From assembly GCA_900314885.1 (NCBI GenBank), contig OMWY01000016.1:1-64000 (forward strand): 64,000 nt of DNA, written 5' to 3'. This DNA comes from an uncultured Eubacteriales bacterium (lineage in GTDB: Bacteria > Bacillota > Clostridia > Lachnospirales > Lachnospiraceae). Below the pieces are notes generated by a model. The model was given only the letters and a program-made list of their open reading frames with translations, was not told the DNA's origin and did not search any database. Position numbers and translations under genes: made by a program. Below are positions 1 to 11,182 of the stretch, piece by piece; within the stretch, counting starts at the first letter, position 1, and every line of letters begins with the position of its first letter.

Positions 1-29
1 GATATACACAAATCCAATAAATGCCATTG

Positions 30-166
30 ATTTTCACAACAGGTCAATCCGACTCATTGCAACACCAAAAGATTTCACTGGCTGAGCAGATATTTTCACT
101 ATAGGCCTGTACAACACACGACAGCACCAACAAAATTTTCCTGCCAAGCAGATATTTTCACTATAG
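30..166 (-). repeat. Degenerate ~62-bp repeats, minus orientation
   Basis: Read on the minus strand, the 19-mer at 148-166 recurs exactly at 86-104, 62 bp apart, and a partial third copy of its GTGAAAAT core lies at about 31-40. Each core is followed about 45 bases later by a GGTGCTGTC-like or GGTGTTG-like block. The same two blocks appear in plus orientation at 238-386, so the region is an inverted pair of short arrays. It may continue left of the window. No coding sense is visible. Confidence 0.6.
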
Positions 167-304
167 ATTCAAACCGTCTGGAATAGTACCAATAATTTTC
201 CAGAATTTTGGTGCCGTCCGACTTTTTTCATGCGTATGGTGAAAATACCATGCACTATACTAATGCTTATATGGTGCGGTAAATCTGTAAATGTATCTAT
301 TGTG

Positions 305-386
305 AAAATCATCTGTAATTCCACAGGCAAAACTGGTGCTGTCGCAAAATCATCTGTAATTCCACAGGCAAAACTGGTGCTGTCGC
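305..386 (+). repeat. Exact 41-bp tandem duplication
   Basis: Two back-to-back identical 41-bp units occupy 305-345 and 346-386. Each holds the AAAATCATCTG block and the GGTGCTGTCGC block that are seen inverted at 30-166. A short open frame (230-421) crosses them but has no ribosome site and is repetitive, so I do not call it a gene. Confidence 0.85.
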
Positions 387-411
387 TGATAAACTTATGC
401 TATTGTGACAA

Positions 412-442
412 AAAGCCATGAGAACTTTATTCTCATGGCTTT
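412..442 (-). terminator. Intrinsic terminator after guaA
   Basis: A perfect 13-bp stem (412-424 with 430-442) with a 5-base loop is followed on the minus strand by a run of five T. It lies about 70 bp beyond the guaA stop and is the only terminator-like hairpin found downstream of the eight-gene minus-strand run. A T-rich stretch on the other side makes bidirectional action possible. Confidence 0.85.
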
Positions 443-512
443 CTATGTTTTTCTATATTGATATTATATAAAGTTTTATTGTATATTTAAACAAATGTAT
501 TATAATATTTTC

Positions 513-2054
513 TCACTCGAATTCAATAGTACCTGGTGGTTTGCTGGTGAGGTCATAGAGTACGCGGTTCACCCCTTTGACTTCGTTTACGATGCGGTTC
601 ATGACCTTCTCAAGCACCTCATAAGGGATGTTCACGGCTTCGGCGGTCATAAAGTCATCTGTGGAGACGGCACGGAGAACTACGGCGTAATCGTAGGTCC
701 TGAAATCTCCCATGACACCGACTGAACGCATATTTGTAAGGGCCGCGAAATACTGGCTTATCTTACGGTCAAGCCCTGCTGCCGCTATTTCATCACGGTA
801 AATCTTGTCAGCATCCTGAACTATGCGTACCTTCTCAGGCGTAACCTCGCCTATTATCCTGACTCCAAGTCCCGGTCCCGGGAAAGGCTGGCGGAACACA
901 AGGTAATCCGGAAGTCCCAGCTTAAGGCCGACCTCACGCACCTCATCCTTAAATAGGAGACGGAGCGGCTCAATAATTTCCTTAAAACCGATATCCTTAG
1001 GAAGGCCGCCTACATTGTGGTGGCTCTTAATCTTAGCGCCCTTGCCAAGACCCGATTCAACCACGTCCGGGTAAATGGTCCCCTGGCAGAGGAAATCCAC
1101 AGCGCCGATTTTCTTAGCTTCCCGTTCAAATACACGAATAAACTGCTCGCCGATTATTTTCCTCTTTTTCTCAGGCTCTTCTACTCCCTTTAGCTTAAGA
1201 AAATATTCCTCGCCCGCGTTCACACGAACAAAATTCAAATCAAATTTTCCCTTCGGGCCAAATACAGCCTCGACCTCATCTCCCTCATTTTTACGAAGAA
1301 GGCCATGATCTACAAATACGCAGGTAAGCTGCTTACCGATAGCCTTACTTACAAGGCTCGCCGCGACAGAAGAATCAACACCGCCCGAAAGCGCAAGAAG
1401 CACCTTCCCGCTTCCTACCTTTTCACGGATTGCTTTTATCTGATCCTCTATAAATGTATCCATCTTCCAGTCGCCTGCGCATTTGCAGACATTATAGAGA
1501 AAATTATGGAATACCTTGTGGCCCTCCACGGAGTGCTGTACCTCAGGATGAAACTGAACAGCGTATATTTTCGCCTCATCATTTTCCATACCGGCGACAG
1601 GACAGTCCTTTGTTTTCGCGGTAACCCTGAATCCGTCAGGCACCTCCGCTATATAATCCGTGTGAGACATGAACATAACAGTCTCATCGCTGATATCGGC
1701 GAGTATTCCCGATTTATCAGTGATATTTACATCGGTCCTGCCGTACTCGCTGACCGGAGCTGTCGCAACCTTACCGCCAAGCTCGTAGGCTATAAGCTGG
1801 GCACCATAGCATATGCCAAGGATAGGTACTCCAAGGTTAAATACCTCTTTGTCGATATGCTGGCTCTTCTCCTTATAGACTGACTGCGGCCCGCCTGTGA
1901 AAATAATTCCCTTCGGAGAAAGTTCTCGCAGCTTCTCCATGCTTATCGTAGACGGGTAGACCTCGGCATAAACGCCCTGATCTCGCACTCGCCTTGCGAT
2001 AAGCTCGTTGTACTGGCCGCCAAAATCAATGACGGCTATTAATTCATTTTTCAT
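513..2054 (-). CDS. guaA: GMP synthase (glutamine-hydrolysing)
   Basis: Makes GMP from XMP, ATP and glutamine in the cytoplasm, the last step of de novo guanine nucleotide synthesis. The 513-residue length is normal. An N-terminal class I glutamine amidotransferase carries the Cys nucleophile in GICYGAQ (C82) and the His/Glu pair in QFHPE (H169, E171). The ATP-pyrophosphatase P-loop SGGVDSS follows at 223-229, then the GMP synthase dimerisation domain ending in KPPGTIEFE, a near-universal terminus. The start overlaps the yfbR stop by 4 bp, implying translational coupling. It is the last gene of the eight-gene minus-strand run, followed by the terminator at 412-442. No purine riboswitch is visible because the 5' side is occupied by yfbR. 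Confidence 0.98.
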   Translation of the reverse strand: MKNELIAVIDFGGQYNELIARRVRDQGVYAEVYPSTISMEKLRELSPKGIIFTGGPQSVYKEKSQHIDKEVFNLGVPILGICYGAQLIAYELGGKVATAPVSEYGRTDVNITDKSGILADISDETVMFMSHTDYIAEVPDGFRVTAKTKDCPVAGMENDEAKIYAVQFHPEVQHSVEGHKVFHNFLYNVCKCAGDWKMDTFIEDQIKAIREKVGSGKVLLALSGGVDSSVAASLVSKAIGKQLTCVFVDHGLLRKNEGDEVEAVFGPKGKFDLNFVRVNAGEEYFLKLKGVEEPEKKRKIIGEQFIRVFEREAKKIGAVDFLCQGTIYPDVVESGLGKGAKIKSHHNVGGLPKDIGFKEIIEPLRLLFKDEVREVGLKLGLPDYLVFRQPFPGPGLGVRIIGEVTPEKVRIVQDADKIYRDEIAAAGLDRKISQYFAALTNMRSVGVMGDFRTYDYAVVLRAVSTDDFMTAEAVNIPYEVLEKVMNRIVNEVKGVNRVLYDLTSKPPGTIEFE

Positions 2055-2650
2055 TTTTCCCCCAGTTCATCAAGTGTTTTATTGTAAGAAGGAATAAATT
2101 CAGCCAAGAAAATATCTACCTCAGGAAGTCCCATTTTTTTAATGGACTCAAGTGTTGTTTTCTCAGCGGAAATAAATTCCGTATTACCACATTTTCTTTC
2201 CTCGATACATTTAATATAAGCCGATAATTTATCAGCGGCCTTAACTAATTTCCTTTCATAAATAAACGCATCGCCTTCAGGTTCAAGAATTTCCCTATAA
2301 TCCGTTTTCATGTCATCAGGCAGGTAATTAATTAATTTTTCCGAAGCCCGATGTTCTATATCCTTATAGATATTTTTTATTTCCGGGTTGAAATATTTCA
2401 CAGGAGTCGGCATATCACCCGTAATTATCTCCGAAACATCGTGGTACATGGCTATAAGGGCCGCATGCTCAGCGTCAAGATTTTTATTAAATCTCTTATT
2501 TCCTATTACGCAGAGGGCATGCGCTATCATCGCCACGTCAAGCGAATGCTCAGCGAGATTTTCCTCGCGGGAATTTCGCATCAGCTCCCACCTGTCAATA
2601 TAACGGAGACGAGACATCATAGCGAAAAAGGCGCTGTTATTTTCTTCCAT
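2051..2650 (-). CDS. yfbR: 5'-deoxynucleotidase, HD superfamily (YfbR-like)
   Basis: Predicted metal-dependent dephosphorylation of deoxyribonucleoside 5'-monophosphates, a nucleotide-pool housekeeping role known for E. coli YfbR. The 199 residues resemble YfbR closely from the N-terminal SRLRYIDRW block through the HD motif: H in AEHSLDVA, the HD pair in AMYHDVSE, and the [10 protein letters not shown] loop that follows it. The start overlaps the uvrA end by 14 bp and is chosen because GGAGG sits at good spacing before ATGGAAGAA. Its 3' end overlaps guaA by 4 bp. The neighbourhood (uvrA, uvrB, guaA) suggests co-expression of repair and nucleotide functions, which is inference. Confidence 0.9.
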   Translation of the reverse strand: MEENNSAFFAMMSRLRYIDRWELMRNSREENLAEHSLDVAMIAHALCVIGNKRFNKNLDAEHAALIAMYHDVSEIITGDMPTPVKYFNPEIKNIYKDIEHRASEKLINYLPDDMKTDYREILEPEGDAFIYERKLVKAADKLSAYIKCIEERKCGNTEFISAEKTTLESIKKMGLPEVDIFLAEFIPSYNKTLDELGEK

Positions 2651-5585
2651 ATCTCGTTTCCTCCGCTGCCATCGATAATTCCTGCATCACGCTTCCGTCA
2701 GAAAATGTATCGCTTCTGCCCCGCTTATTTACCCACTCGCGGTCTCTGTCGAGCATTTTCTTGACATAATATCCCGTATAGGATTCCTTAACCTTCGTAA
2801 TTTCTTCAGGTGTTCCCGTCGCCACAACCGTGCCGCCGCGGTCACCGCCCTCAGGACCCATATCTATAATATAATCCGCTGTCTTGATTACGTCAAGATT
2901 ATGTTCGATAACAACTACCGTATTTCCGCCGTCAGAGAGCCTCCTCAAAATATTAATCAGCCTGTGTACATCGGCAAAATGAAGGCCCGTCGTAGGTTCG
3001 TCGAGAACGTAAATAGTTTTACCGGTACTCCTCTTTGATAATTCAGCCGCTAATTTTATTCTCTGGGCCTCACCGCCGGAAAGCTGGGTGCTTGGCTGTC
3101 CGAGACGGACGTAGCCTAAGCCTACTTCCTTAAGGGTCTCTATTTTCCTTCTGATCTGCGGAACATTTTCAAAAAATTCAAGGGCCTCATCAACTGTCAT
3201 ATTTAATACGTCGTAAATTGATTTTCCCTTGTATTTTACGTCAAGTGTTTCGCGGTTGTAGCGCTTCCCGTGGCAGACCTCGCAAGGCACATAGACATCC
3301 GGCAGGAAATTCATTTCTATTTTAACGATACCGTCACCGCTGCAGGCCTCGCAACGACCACCCTTTACGTTAAATGAAAATCTTCCCTTGCTGTATCCCT
3401 TCGCCTTAGCGTCACTCGTCGAAGCGAAGAGGTCTCGGATCATATCGAAAACTCCTGTATAGGTCGCGGGATTAGAACGAGGTGTCCTTCCTATTGGTGA
3501 CTGGTCTATATCTATTATTTTATCGAGCTTTTCCTCGCCGACAATTTCCTTGTGCTTTCCCGGAATTGTCCTCGCCCGGTTTAAGTCTCTCGCAAGGGTT
3601 TTATATAATACCTCATTAATTAATGAGCTCTTACCTGACCCCGAAACTCCGGTAACAACTGTCATTATTCCAAGCGGAATTTTTACGTTTACGTTTTTTA
3701 AATTATTTTCCGCGGCGCCGCGAATTTCAATAAAATCAGTCGGCTTCCTTCTTTCGCAAGGCACAGGTATCTGAAGTCTGCCCGAGAGGTAGGCTCCCGT
3801 TAATGACTTCGGATTTTTCATAATTTCCTCAGCCGTTCCGCTCGCTACAACCTCGCCGCCGTTTTCACCGGCGCCCGGCCCTATATCAACTATAAAATCA
3901 GCCGCCCTCATGGTATCCTCATCGTGCTCAACCACAATCAATGAATTCCCGAGGTCGCGAAGCTTCATTAATGAAGCGAGCAATTTATCATTGTCTCGCT
4001 GGTGGAGGCCGATGCTAGGCTCATCGAGGATGTAGGCAACTCCCACAAGTCCCGAGCCTATCTGTGTCGCGAGCCTTATTCTCTGCGCCTCGCCACCTGA
4101 GAGCGTTCCCGCCGCCCTGGAGAGAGTCAGATAATCAAGACCGACATCATTTAAAAATGCCAAGCGGGCGATAATTTCGTGCAATATCATGTCGCCTATT
4201 TTATGTCCTGTCTCGCTAAGCTCAACATTTTCAAAAAATGACTTAGCGTCACGGATAGATAAATACGTCACGTCAATAATATTTTTCCCGCCAAATGTGA
4301 CGGCAAGCGCTTCAGGGCGAAGCCTCTTGCCATGGCAGGCGCGACAAGGTGTAGTTGTCATAAAGCTCTCGTATTCGGCCTTTATTGAATCGCTCGCTGT
4401 CATTTTATAACGCTCGCGGGTATTTTCTATAATTCCTTCGAAGGCGACATCATAAATTCCCGTTCCCCTCTGGCCTGTATATTTTACCCTTACTTCCTCT
4501 CCATCGGTGCCGTAGAGAAGCATATCCTTGATATCATCGGGCAGGTCCTTATATGGCACGTCAAGTGAGAATTTATATTTCTTTGACAGGGCCTCGAGGA
4601 GGCAGTGAGAATAGCTCTTCGGGTCCTTCGACGACTGCCAGCCAATGACCTGGATTGCTCCCTCATTTATAGAGAGATTCTTATCCGGAATCATCAGGGC
4701 CTCGTCAAATTCCATCTTATACCCTAACCCTGAGCACTCAGGGCAGGCACCGAAGGGATTATTAAATGAAAATGTACGAGGTTCAAGCTCATCAAGGCTT
4801 ATACCGCAGTCAGGGCAGGAGAAGCTCGATGAAAATGTCATCCGCTTTCCGTCGACCATATCCACGTATAGAAGACCGTTTGAAAGCTTCATAACAGTCT
4901 CTATGGAGTCCGTCATTCTTTTTTCGATGCCCGACTTAATTACAAGTCTGTCGACAACTATTTCTATATTGTGCTTTTTATTTTTATCGAGAGCGATTTC
5001 ATCGGATAATTCCATGACCTCGCCGTCAATATTTACACGGACATAACCGCTCTTTTTCGCGCTCTCAAGTACCTTCTCATGGCGGCCCTTTTTGCCTCTT
5101 ACTACAGGCGCGAGCAATAATATTTTCGTCCTCTCGGGAAGCTTCATTATTTCATCAACCATCTGATCGACGGTCTGCTTATGAATTTCCTTCCCGCAAT
5201 TAGGGCAGTGCGGAATACCCGTTCTCGCGTAGAGGAGTCGCAAATAATCATATATTTCCGTGACAGTACCGACCGTAGAACGAGGGTTTCTGTTTGTGGA
5301 TTTCTGGTCTATGGAAATGGCCGGCGACAGGCCCTCTATGCTGTCTACCTGTGGTTTATCCATCTGACCTAGGAACATTCTCGCGTAGGATGACAGAGAC
5401 TCCATATAACGCCTCTGTCCTTCAGCGTAAATCGTATCAAAGGCGAGAGATGATTTTCCCGAGCCCGAAAGTCCCGTGATTACCACAAATTCATCTCTCG
5501 GAATGTCTATGCTTATTCCCTTTAGGTTATGTTCCCTCGCGCCTTTAATTCTGATATATTTAATATCCTTTTTTGCTTTAGCCAT
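2637..5585 (-). CDS. uvrA: Excinuclease ABC subunit A
   Basis: DNA damage-recognition ATPase of nucleotide excision repair, acting as a dimer that loads UvrB. Both ABC modules are complete: Walker [10 protein letters not shown] near residue 40 and GVSGSGKSS near 645, ABC signatures LSGGEAQRI in each half, and Walker B-type ILDEPS and VLDEPT. Zinc-finger cysteine pairs (CPNC, CPDC/CPEC, CEAC/CEVC) are present. The 982 residues exceed the common 940-950 because of a charged C-terminal tail after KKMLDRDRE. The ATG immediately follows the uvrB stop codon, so the two are translationally linked. No LexA-type box was recognised nearby, so SOS control is not shown. Confidence 0.98.
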   Translation of the reverse strand: MAKAKKDIKYIRIKGAREHNLKGISIDIPRDEFVVITGLSGSGKSSLAFDTIYAEGQRRYMESLSSYARMFLGQMDKPQVDSIEGLSPAISIDQKSTNRNPRSTVGTVTEIYDYLRLLYARTGIPHCPNCGKEIHKQTVDQMVDEIMKLPERTKILLLAPVVRGKKGRHEKVLESAKKSGYVRVNIDGEVMELSDEIALDKNKKHNIEIVVDRLVIKSGIEKRMTDSIETVMKLSNGLLYVDMVDGKRMTFSSSFSCPDCGISLDELEPRTFSFNNPFGACPECSGLGYKMEFDEALMIPDKNLSINEGAIQVIGWQSSKDPKSYSHCLLEALSKKYKFSLDVPYKDLPDDIKDMLLYGTDGEEVRVKYTGQRGTGIYDVAFEGIIENTRERYKMTASDSIKAEYESFMTTTPCRACHGKRLRPEALAVTFGGKNIIDVTYLSIRDAKSFFENVELSETGHKIGDMILHEIIARLAFLNDVGLDYLTLSRAAGTLSGGEAQRIRLATQIGSGLVGVAYILDEPSIGLHQRDNDKLLASLMKLRDLGNSLIVVEHDEDTMRAADFIVDIGPGAGENGGEVVASGTAEEIMKNPKSLTGAYLSGRLQIPVPCERRKPTDFIEIRGAAENNLKNVNVKIPLGIMTVVTGVSGSGKSSLINEVLYKTLARDLNRARTIPGKHKEIVGEEKLDKIIDIDQSPIGRTPRSNPATYTGVFDMIRDLFASTSDAKAKGYSKGRFSFNVKGGRCEACSGDGIVKIEMNFLPDVYVPCEVCHGKRYNRETLDVKYKGKSIYDVLNMTVDEALEFFENVPQIRRKIETLKEVGLGYVRLGQPSTQLSGGEAQRIKLAAELSKRSTGKTIYVLDEPTTGLHFADVHRLINILRRLSDGGNTVVVIEHNLDVIKTADYIIDMGPEGGDRGGTVVATGTPEEITKVKESYTGYYVKKMLDRDREWVNKRGRSDTFSDGSVMQELSMAAEETRYGRK

Positions 5586-7580
5586 TTATTTTCCACCTGT
5601 AGCCTTCAAAAGATACTTCTTAAACTCAAGTATTTCATCCCTTAATTTAGCCGCTTCCTCAAAATTTAATTCCGCAGCTGCCGCGCTCATCTTCTTGGTA
5701 AGCTCGCGGATGATCTTATTTAATTCGTCGGCATCCATGGACTCAGCGTCCTTCTTAAGGTGAGTGCTGTCCTCTTCGACCTTCTTCGATACGGAGATTA
5801 AATCACGGACCGCCTTCTTAATTGTCTGCGGCGTAATTCCGTGCTCTTCGTTATATTTTTCCTGGATGGCCCGACGCCTGTTCGTCTCGGTGATAGCCTT
5901 ATTCATGGAATCGGTCATGGTGTCGGCGTACATAATTACATGACCGTCAGCGTTTCTCGCGGCACGGCCGATAGTCTGCACGAGGCTCGTCTCTGAACGA
6001 AGGAAGCCCTCCTTATCGGCATCTAAGATAGCGACCAGAGTAATTTCCGGAATATCAAGACCCTCACGGAGAAGGTTAATTCCGACAAGCACGTCAAATA
6101 CATCAAGACGCATATCACGGATAATTTCCTGACGCTCAAGCGTATCTATATCAGAATGTAAATACCTCACTCGCACTCCCGCCTCACGGAGATAATCTGT
6201 CAGATCCTCAGCCATTTTTTTAGTAAGAGTAGTAACGAGAACCTTATTTTTATTTTCCGTCTCTTTTCTTATTTCCGATAATAAATCATCGACCTGACCC
6301 GCGACAGGCCTTACTTCTACCTTCGGGTCAAGCAATCCTGTCGGTCTTATTATCTGCTCTACCCTCATCTGCTCATGCTTCTGCTCGTAGTCAGAAGGAG
6401 TGGCCGACACGAAGAGCATCTGATTTATTTTCGATTCGAATTCCTTGAAATTAAGGGGCCTGTTATCGAGGGCAGACGGAAGCCTGAAGCCATACTCAAC
6501 GAGGGTAGTCTTCCTGCTCCTGTCACCCGCGTACATGCCGCCTATCTGAGGCACCGTTATGTGGGACTCGTCGCATATTATAAGAAAATCATCAGGGAAA
6601 TAATCAATTAAGGTATAAGGTCTCTCGCCCGGTTTTCTCCCCGAAAGCGGTCCCGAATAATTTTCGATGCCGGAGCAGAAGCCCGTCTCCCGCATCATTT
6701 CCATATCGTAATTCGTCCGCTCCCATATACGCTGGGCCTCTATTAATTTATCATTGCTTTTGAAATAATCCACCCGCTCTTTTAATTCTTCCTTGAGACG
6801 GACAAGAGCCTTTTCCATTTTTTCATGAGAAACTATATAGAGAGAAGCCGGGAAAATATATGCGTAAGTGAGCTCTCTAAGCACATTTCCCGTCAGTACA
6901 TCAATTTCCGAAATTCTGTCTATCTCATCGCCAAAAAATTCAACTCTTAGAGCCTTGTCACTTTCAGCGACAGGAAATATCTCAAGCACATCCCCGTGGA
7001 GCCTGAAGGTGCCGCGCTTAAAGTCCATATCATTTCTCGTGTACTGTATATCTATGAGCCGCCTTACCAGCTCCTCAAGGTCATAATTATCCCCCGGTCT
7101 TATGGAAAGAGAGAGATTTTCATAGTCATCAGGCGCGCCGATACCATAGATGCAGGATACGGAAGCCACAACAATTACATCCTTCCGCTCCGCAAGTGAA
7201 GCCGTAGCCGAATGACGAAGCTTATCTATCTCATCATTTACGGCTGAATCCTTCTCTATATAAGTATCCGTGGACGGAACATAGGCCTCGGGCTGATAAT
7301 AATCATAATAGGACACAAAATATTCCACGGCGTTATTAGGGAAAAATTCCTTCATCTCGCTGTAGGTCTGGGCCGCAAGGGTCTTATTATGAGAAATAAT
7401 TAATGTCGGCTTATTTAATTTCTCGATAATATTCGCCATGGTAAATGTCTTGCCTGAACCAGTAACACCTAGGAGTGTCTCAAATTTATTTCCGCGTGCG
7501 AAACCGTCCGCAAGCGCGTCTATCGCCTGCGGCTGGTCACCTGTCGGTTTAAATTCCGAGTGCAGTTCAAAATGTTCCAC
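5586..7580 (-). CDS. uvrB: Excinuclease ABC subunit B
   Basis: Helicase-like subunit that verifies damage after UvrA delivery and recruits UvrC. The 664 residues include Walker A GVTGSGKT near 39-46, the beta-hairpin region around [10 protein letters not shown], the DESH motif ([10 protein letters not shown]), and motif VI-like QTIGRAARN. The C-terminal UVR motif that contacts UvrC is present ([13 protein letters not shown]). The gene lies 18 bp downstream of the glycosyltransferase gene and abuts uvrA. The order uvrB-uvrA is common in Firmicutes; its position inside an envelope-sensing operon is less usual. Confidence 0.98.
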   Translation of the reverse strand: MEHFELHSEFKPTGDQPQAIDALADGFARGNKFETLLGVTGSGKTFTMANIIEKLNKPTLIISHNKTLAAQTYSEMKEFFPNNAVEYFVSYYDYYQPEAYVPSTDTYIEKDSAVNDEIDKLRHSATASLAERKDVIVVASVSCIYGIGAPDDYENLSLSIRPGDNYDLEELVRRLIDIQYTRNDMDFKRGTFRLHGDVLEIFPVAESDKALRVEFFGDEIDRISEIDVLTGNVLRELTYAYIFPASLYIVSHEKMEKALVRLKEELKERVDYFKSNDKLIEAQRIWERTNYDMEMMRETGFCSGIENYSGPLSGRKPGERPYTLIDYFPDDFLIICDESHITVPQIGGMYAGDRSRKTTLVEYGFRLPSALDNRPLNFKEFESKINQMLFVSATPSDYEQKHEQMRVEQIIRPTGLLDPKVEVRPVAGQVDDLLSEIRKETENKNKVLVTTLTKKMAEDLTDYLREAGVRVRYLHSDIDTLERQEIIRDMRLDVFDVLVGINLLREGLDIPEITLVAILDADKEGFLRSETSLVQTIGRAARNADGHVIMYADTMTDSMNKAITETNRRRAIQEKYNEEHGITPQTIKKAVRDLISVSKKVEEDSTHLKKDAESMDADELNKIIRELTKKMSAAAAELNFEEAAKLRDEILEFKKYLLKATGGK

Positions 7581-7598
7581 GGTATTCTCCTTAAATGA

Positions 7599-8618
7599 TT
7601 AATTGAACTTATATATCCTTCTCGCTAATTTATATCCCCACACGATAAAGTTCCTGCCAGGCTTTCCCGGTAGCTGCATGCAGAAGCCAAGCACCGAGTG
7701 CTGGACCATCCTGTACATGAAAATATTTTTCTCTTTTAAATACTGCCAGAGCTCTTTTTTCTTCTCAAGATTTTCCTTCGACCCTGACCTTATTAAAAGA
7801 ACCGTAGAAATCGTCATCATCATAATTAAATATGACAGCATATAATTTCTAAGCTTAGGATTCCTGATTTTAGTGAGGTCGTAGCTGTCTATCATTATCT
7901 TTGTGACCTTTATCTGCTGGTCGATACGACTTATCATGACCTTCTCATTTACAGACTGGTCTTCCCTGCCTATAAAATAGCGATAGAAATTCACATCCAT
8001 ATAGTACATGGTCTTGACATACGGAAGCGGATTATATACAAAAATATTATCCACGTAAAATGTGTGCTCAGGCAGCTTTAATTTAATATCGCGAAGTAAT
8101 TTCGTCCTGTAAACCACGGAATGCATTAATATATACTGAGACTTTCTGAATTTTCCTATGTCATTCCAGGTAAAAAATTTACTTACAGGGAGGCAGTTCC
8201 TGTAGCCCATAATCACGCTCTTATTTTCGGATACCTTTTCGTACACATAATTAAATAAAAGCATGTCAAGATTCTTACCGTCAGCGACAACGCCATGCAG
8301 AAACGTCATTACCTTAGCGAGAGCGTCGGTATTTACCCAGTCATCGGAATCGACAACCTTGAAGAAAATACCTGTCGCGTTCTCGATACCGGTATTTACG
8401 GCAGCCCCATGGCCGCCGTTCTCCTGGTGGATAGCCCGGACAATATTGGGATATTTCTTCTCATATTCCTTAGCTATCTCTAAGGTATTATCCTTCGTCG
8501 AACCATCGTCGACAATAAGAATCTCTATCTCATCACCGGCCGTAAGCAGGGTCTCAATCGCATGGCTCATATAAGCCGCCGAATTATAACATGGTATAGC
8601 AACACTTAATATCTTCAT
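7599..8618 (-). CDS. Family 2 glycosyltransferase
   Basis: Transfers a sugar from a nucleotide-sugar donor, probably to a surface or lipid-linked acceptor. The 339 residues show a GT-A fold: an N-terminal Rossmann-like strand IPCYNSAAYM, the acidic VDDGS motif near 37, the GHGAAVN loop, and VDSDDW near residue 90 as the DxD-type metal site. The C-terminal 120 residues are basic and have one hydrophobic helix, with no multi-pass membrane region. It follows the 843-residue surface protein by 17 bp and precedes uvrB by 18 bp. Acceptor and sugar cannot be told from sequence. Confidence 0.88.
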   Translation of the reverse strand: MKILSVAIPCYNSAAYMSHAIETLLTAGDEIEILIVDDGSTKDNTLEIAKEYEKKYPNIVRAIHQENGGHGAAVNTGIENATGIFFKVVDSDDWVNTDALAKVMTFLHGVVADGKNLDMLLFNYVYEKVSENKSVIMGYRNCLPVSKFFTWNDIGKFRKSQYILMHSVVYRTKLLRDIKLKLPEHTFYVDNIFVYNPLPYVKTMYYMDVNFYRYFIGREDQSVNEKVMISRIDQQIKVTKIMIDSYDLTKIRNPKLRNYMLSYLIMMMTISTVLLIRSGSKENLEKKKELWQYLKEKNIFMYRMVQHSVLGFCMQLPGKPGRNFIVWGYKLARRIYKFN

Positions 8619-8635
8619 TTTATTTCCTTCTAAAG

Positions 8636-11167
8636 TTAATCTAATGAACTGATAAATACATTTCCCGCGGATGAAAATGTCTTGTCCGCGTCATCAAATG
8701 ACATGCTCCTTGTCTTTCCTGTCACCGCGTCCATAAGGGTAACGTCGCCGGGGCCATAGCCCGTTATAAGAACCGCCGTACTCTCATCCGTAAAGGCTAT
8801 AACAGGATTTCCCTTTGAAATATAGTAAAGCGTCTCATCGAGTGAGGCTCCCGTAAGATTTACAGGAGTTACGTACTCCTGCTTCGCGAGCAGGCCATAA
8901 TAATCACTTCCCGCGGCGTATAATTCCTTATCGGAAATATAGACACCGTTTGTCGTAAGGAAGAGTCTCACCGCAGCCTGGACACTGGTATCCCCTTCGG
9001 TTATATAATCAAGGTCTATATCATCACAGGTGCCTGAACTTCCCGCGACACCGCGTTCCCATACGGTGTGAAAATCAGAATCAAGCACGAAGCCCATTCC
9101 GTCATCGGCTATTTTAACTATATCACCGGCATTTTCAGACGATGCCGTAATCTGCCCCTCCGTACAGGCGTAATAGCGTTTTACGGATTTTTGCTCATCA
9201 GGCATATGGAGGGTGACATCGGTTGAAATGATGGTCATCTTAGGCGGGTTGTCTACCTTAGGCTCCTCCTTAAGCGTGACTCCATACGGAAGCGTCAGGT
9301 AATACTGGGTGAGATATTTTTTGGTAACCCTCGTCACAGGCCTGATTACCTTTTCCGAGGCTTGCGAATTATTTAATATCTGGTCTCCCGATGTCGCGAT
9401 GAATTTTCCATCTTTCTTCTTCACACGTTTCAGCATAATAACGGAATCTGACAGAGTAACCCTTGTGACATATATTTTCTTATGGAAATATGTCTTAAGC
9501 GCGTTACCCGACGTATCGGAAATTATTATCCTCGTGCATGGAAGCGTGGTTGTCCCATCGACATTCGTAATTAAATTTTTCGGATTCGCAATTCCGTAAA
9601 CAATATTACTGTCAATGCCGCCGAATAATAAAATACATCTGCCCGTCGGCGCGTCAATCGACGTCTTAACGCGGTTTTCAAGATTCATGACAATTATTTT
9701 TTCTGATTTTGTATCATCAGAATTTTCCTGCCAGGCAATCTTCTTTTCTGACTTAATATATACAAACGAATTATCCTTAAGTCCCTCAGCCACAACCGTA
9801 AGCTGCTTCTTTATCATGCTGTAGGAATAAATCGTTCCGTTAATTTCAAAATAATAAAATGACTCGCCCGATACATACGAAAAATCGTTTAAGTCCTCAC
9901 GAAGCATCTGGTAGGGCTCATTCACAGGCACACAGACCTGCTCCTCAACCCTGTTCTCGCCGTGAAAATACCGATAAACAACTATGCCCGTTCTTCCCTC
10001 GTAGGCACCCCGGTTCATATATCCATACACTGAAAAATCGATATTTCCCGCATTATCCATGCCAAGGATTTTTATATCATGTTCGTCATAATTAACCCTG
10101 TTATCACCTGTATCACCGTTTCTGAAGGAAAATACCTTGACGGCCTTATTCTCAGCTGAGCTGTAATACCAGAGCTCCCGTTCTCTGACGAAGGCGATTA
10201 TATTTCCGTCAGGACTCGTCGTAAGCGGTACTGTCGGATCTCCCGTAACGCCAACCAGGAGCTGATTTCTTGAAAGTGAAGCGAAAAGAGGGTTAAACAT
10301 TTCCTCCATCGTTCTGTCATATGAAAGCAGGTACATCGCGTGTTCAGTATACTGAACCCTGAAATATTCCCGTACATCAAAAACTCTGTTATCCTTGCCG
10401 GCTTCAACCATATATTTTAATAAAAAGGCCGACGTATTAGAATTATTTTCAAGGACGGTCATTTCCGTATCGCTAACCTTGGTCGGGTTAATTCCGTTAA
10501 ATGTCACCAATTCATATGAAGAGTGAATATTTACGTGGGCGAGCGTTGAATTATCCATCGTCTGGTTTGACTCAAGATAAGGCTTCACAGCGCTCTCATT
10601 TTCACCCGAAAATATAGCATTTTCAAATTCATTTACAAAAGCGATATTTTCTTTTAATTTACTGTTATCAGACAGGCGTAACGTCGTATAAAAATATGAA
10701 CGCCTGCCCTTGTCATTTATTACCGTTAACTTTAATCCGTAATCACCACTGCTTGTAAGGGGCTCAGCAAAACGGAGAACGGCGGAAACAGTCCCGTCTT
10801 TTTCTGTTTTGATATTTTCCGCGTCACCCTCGTTCGTGGTCGTATCGTCTGTTCTGTCAGTCAGCTCGTACTTAATTGATTTAATATTATTTTCCATTGG
10901 CATGACAGAAATAACTAATTTTCCTGCGTCTTCAACCGGTGTAAGCTCGTTCCTCGGAATTTCCATGGTATCAAGAGCGTAGCCATGAAGCTCATTTATA
11001 AGGCTCCCTCCCGCGGATATTTTAACTAACGGAAATGAAGCCTCGGTCATGTCCGTAGTCTCGGTCGTGCGGGCATTATCAGTGTCCCCGAGGTTCACTA
11101 TAAAGTAAGTTAGCGAGCCAAAGAAGAGCAGAATCATTAATATCAGACGGTAAATATGCCGCTGCAT
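8636..11167 (-). CDS. Large anchored extracytoplasmic protein with C39-peptidase-like end
   Basis: I do not recognise a characterised homologue. A single hydrophobic segment at residues 8-27 (IYRLILMILLFFGSL...) without a clear signal-peptidase site suggests an N-terminal anchor, with about 800 residues outside. The middle (roughly 290-560) is rich in short beta-like repeats (YSSAENKAVKV, YSMIKKQLTVV) suggestive of a propeller. The last 130 residues resemble the papain-like C39_2 fold (VQAAVRLFL, LYYISKGNPVIAF, VLITGYG), but the usual Cys of the CGP motif is absent, so it is probably a non-catalytic binding domain. It sits 15 bp after the response regulator, so it is a plausible effector or co-sensor of that system. 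Confidence 0.6.
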   Translation of the reverse strand: MQRHIYRLILMILLFFGSLTYFIVNLGDTDNARTTETTDMTEASFPLVKISAGGSLINELHGYALDTMEIPRNELTPVEDAGKLVISVMPMENNIKSIKYELTDRTDDTTTNEGDAENIKTEKDGTVSAVLRFAEPLTSSGDYGLKLTVINDKGRRSYFYTTLRLSDNSKLKENIAFVNEFENAIFSGENESAVKPYLESNQTMDNSTLAHVNIHSSYELVTFNGINPTKVSDTEMTVLENNSNTSAFLLKYMVEAGKDNRVFDVREYFRVQYTEHAMYLLSYDRTMEEMFNPLFASLSRNQLLVGVTGDPTVPLTTSPDGNIIAFVRERELWYYSSAENKAVKVFSFRNGDTGDNRVNYDEHDIKILGMDNAGNIDFSVYGYMNRGAYEGRTGIVVYRYFHGENRVEEQVCVPVNEPYQMLREDLNDFSYVSGESFYYFEINGTIYSYSMIKKQLTVVAEGLKDNSFVYIKSEKKIAWQENSDDTKSEKIIVMNLENRVKTSIDAPTGRCILLFGGIDSNIVYGIANPKNLITNVDGTTTLPCTRIIISDTSGNALKTYFHKKIYVTRVTLSDSVIMLKRVKKKDGKFIATSGDQILNNSQASEKVIRPVTRVTKKYLTQYYLTLPYGVTLKEEPKVDNPPKMTIISTDVTLHMPDEQKSVKRYYACTEGQITASSENAGDIVKIADDGMGFVLDSDFHTVWERGVAGSSGTCDDIDLDYITEGDTSVQAAVRLFLTTNGVYISDKELYAAGSDYYGLLAKQEYVTPVNLTGASLDETLYYISKGNPVIAFTDESTAVLITGYGPGDVTLMDAVTGKTRSMSFDDADKTFSSAGNVFISSLD

Positions 11168-11182
11168 TTATTAATTCTCCAA

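Noticed and set aside
1..390. CRISPR array
   Set aside because: Units occur in both orientations, spacers are not of uniform length and two units are fully identical including the would-be spacer.
230..421. 63-residue plus-strand frame in the left repeats
   Set aside because: It is made largely of the 41-bp tandem unit, has no ribosome site and runs into the guaA terminator.
1305..1883. 192-residue plus-strand frame
   Set aside because: It lies wholly inside guaA on the other strand and shows no family motif.
2637..7640. LexA/SOS box controlling uvrBA
   Set aside because: No GAAC-N4-GTTC-type site was found in the short gaps upstream of uvrB or uvrA.
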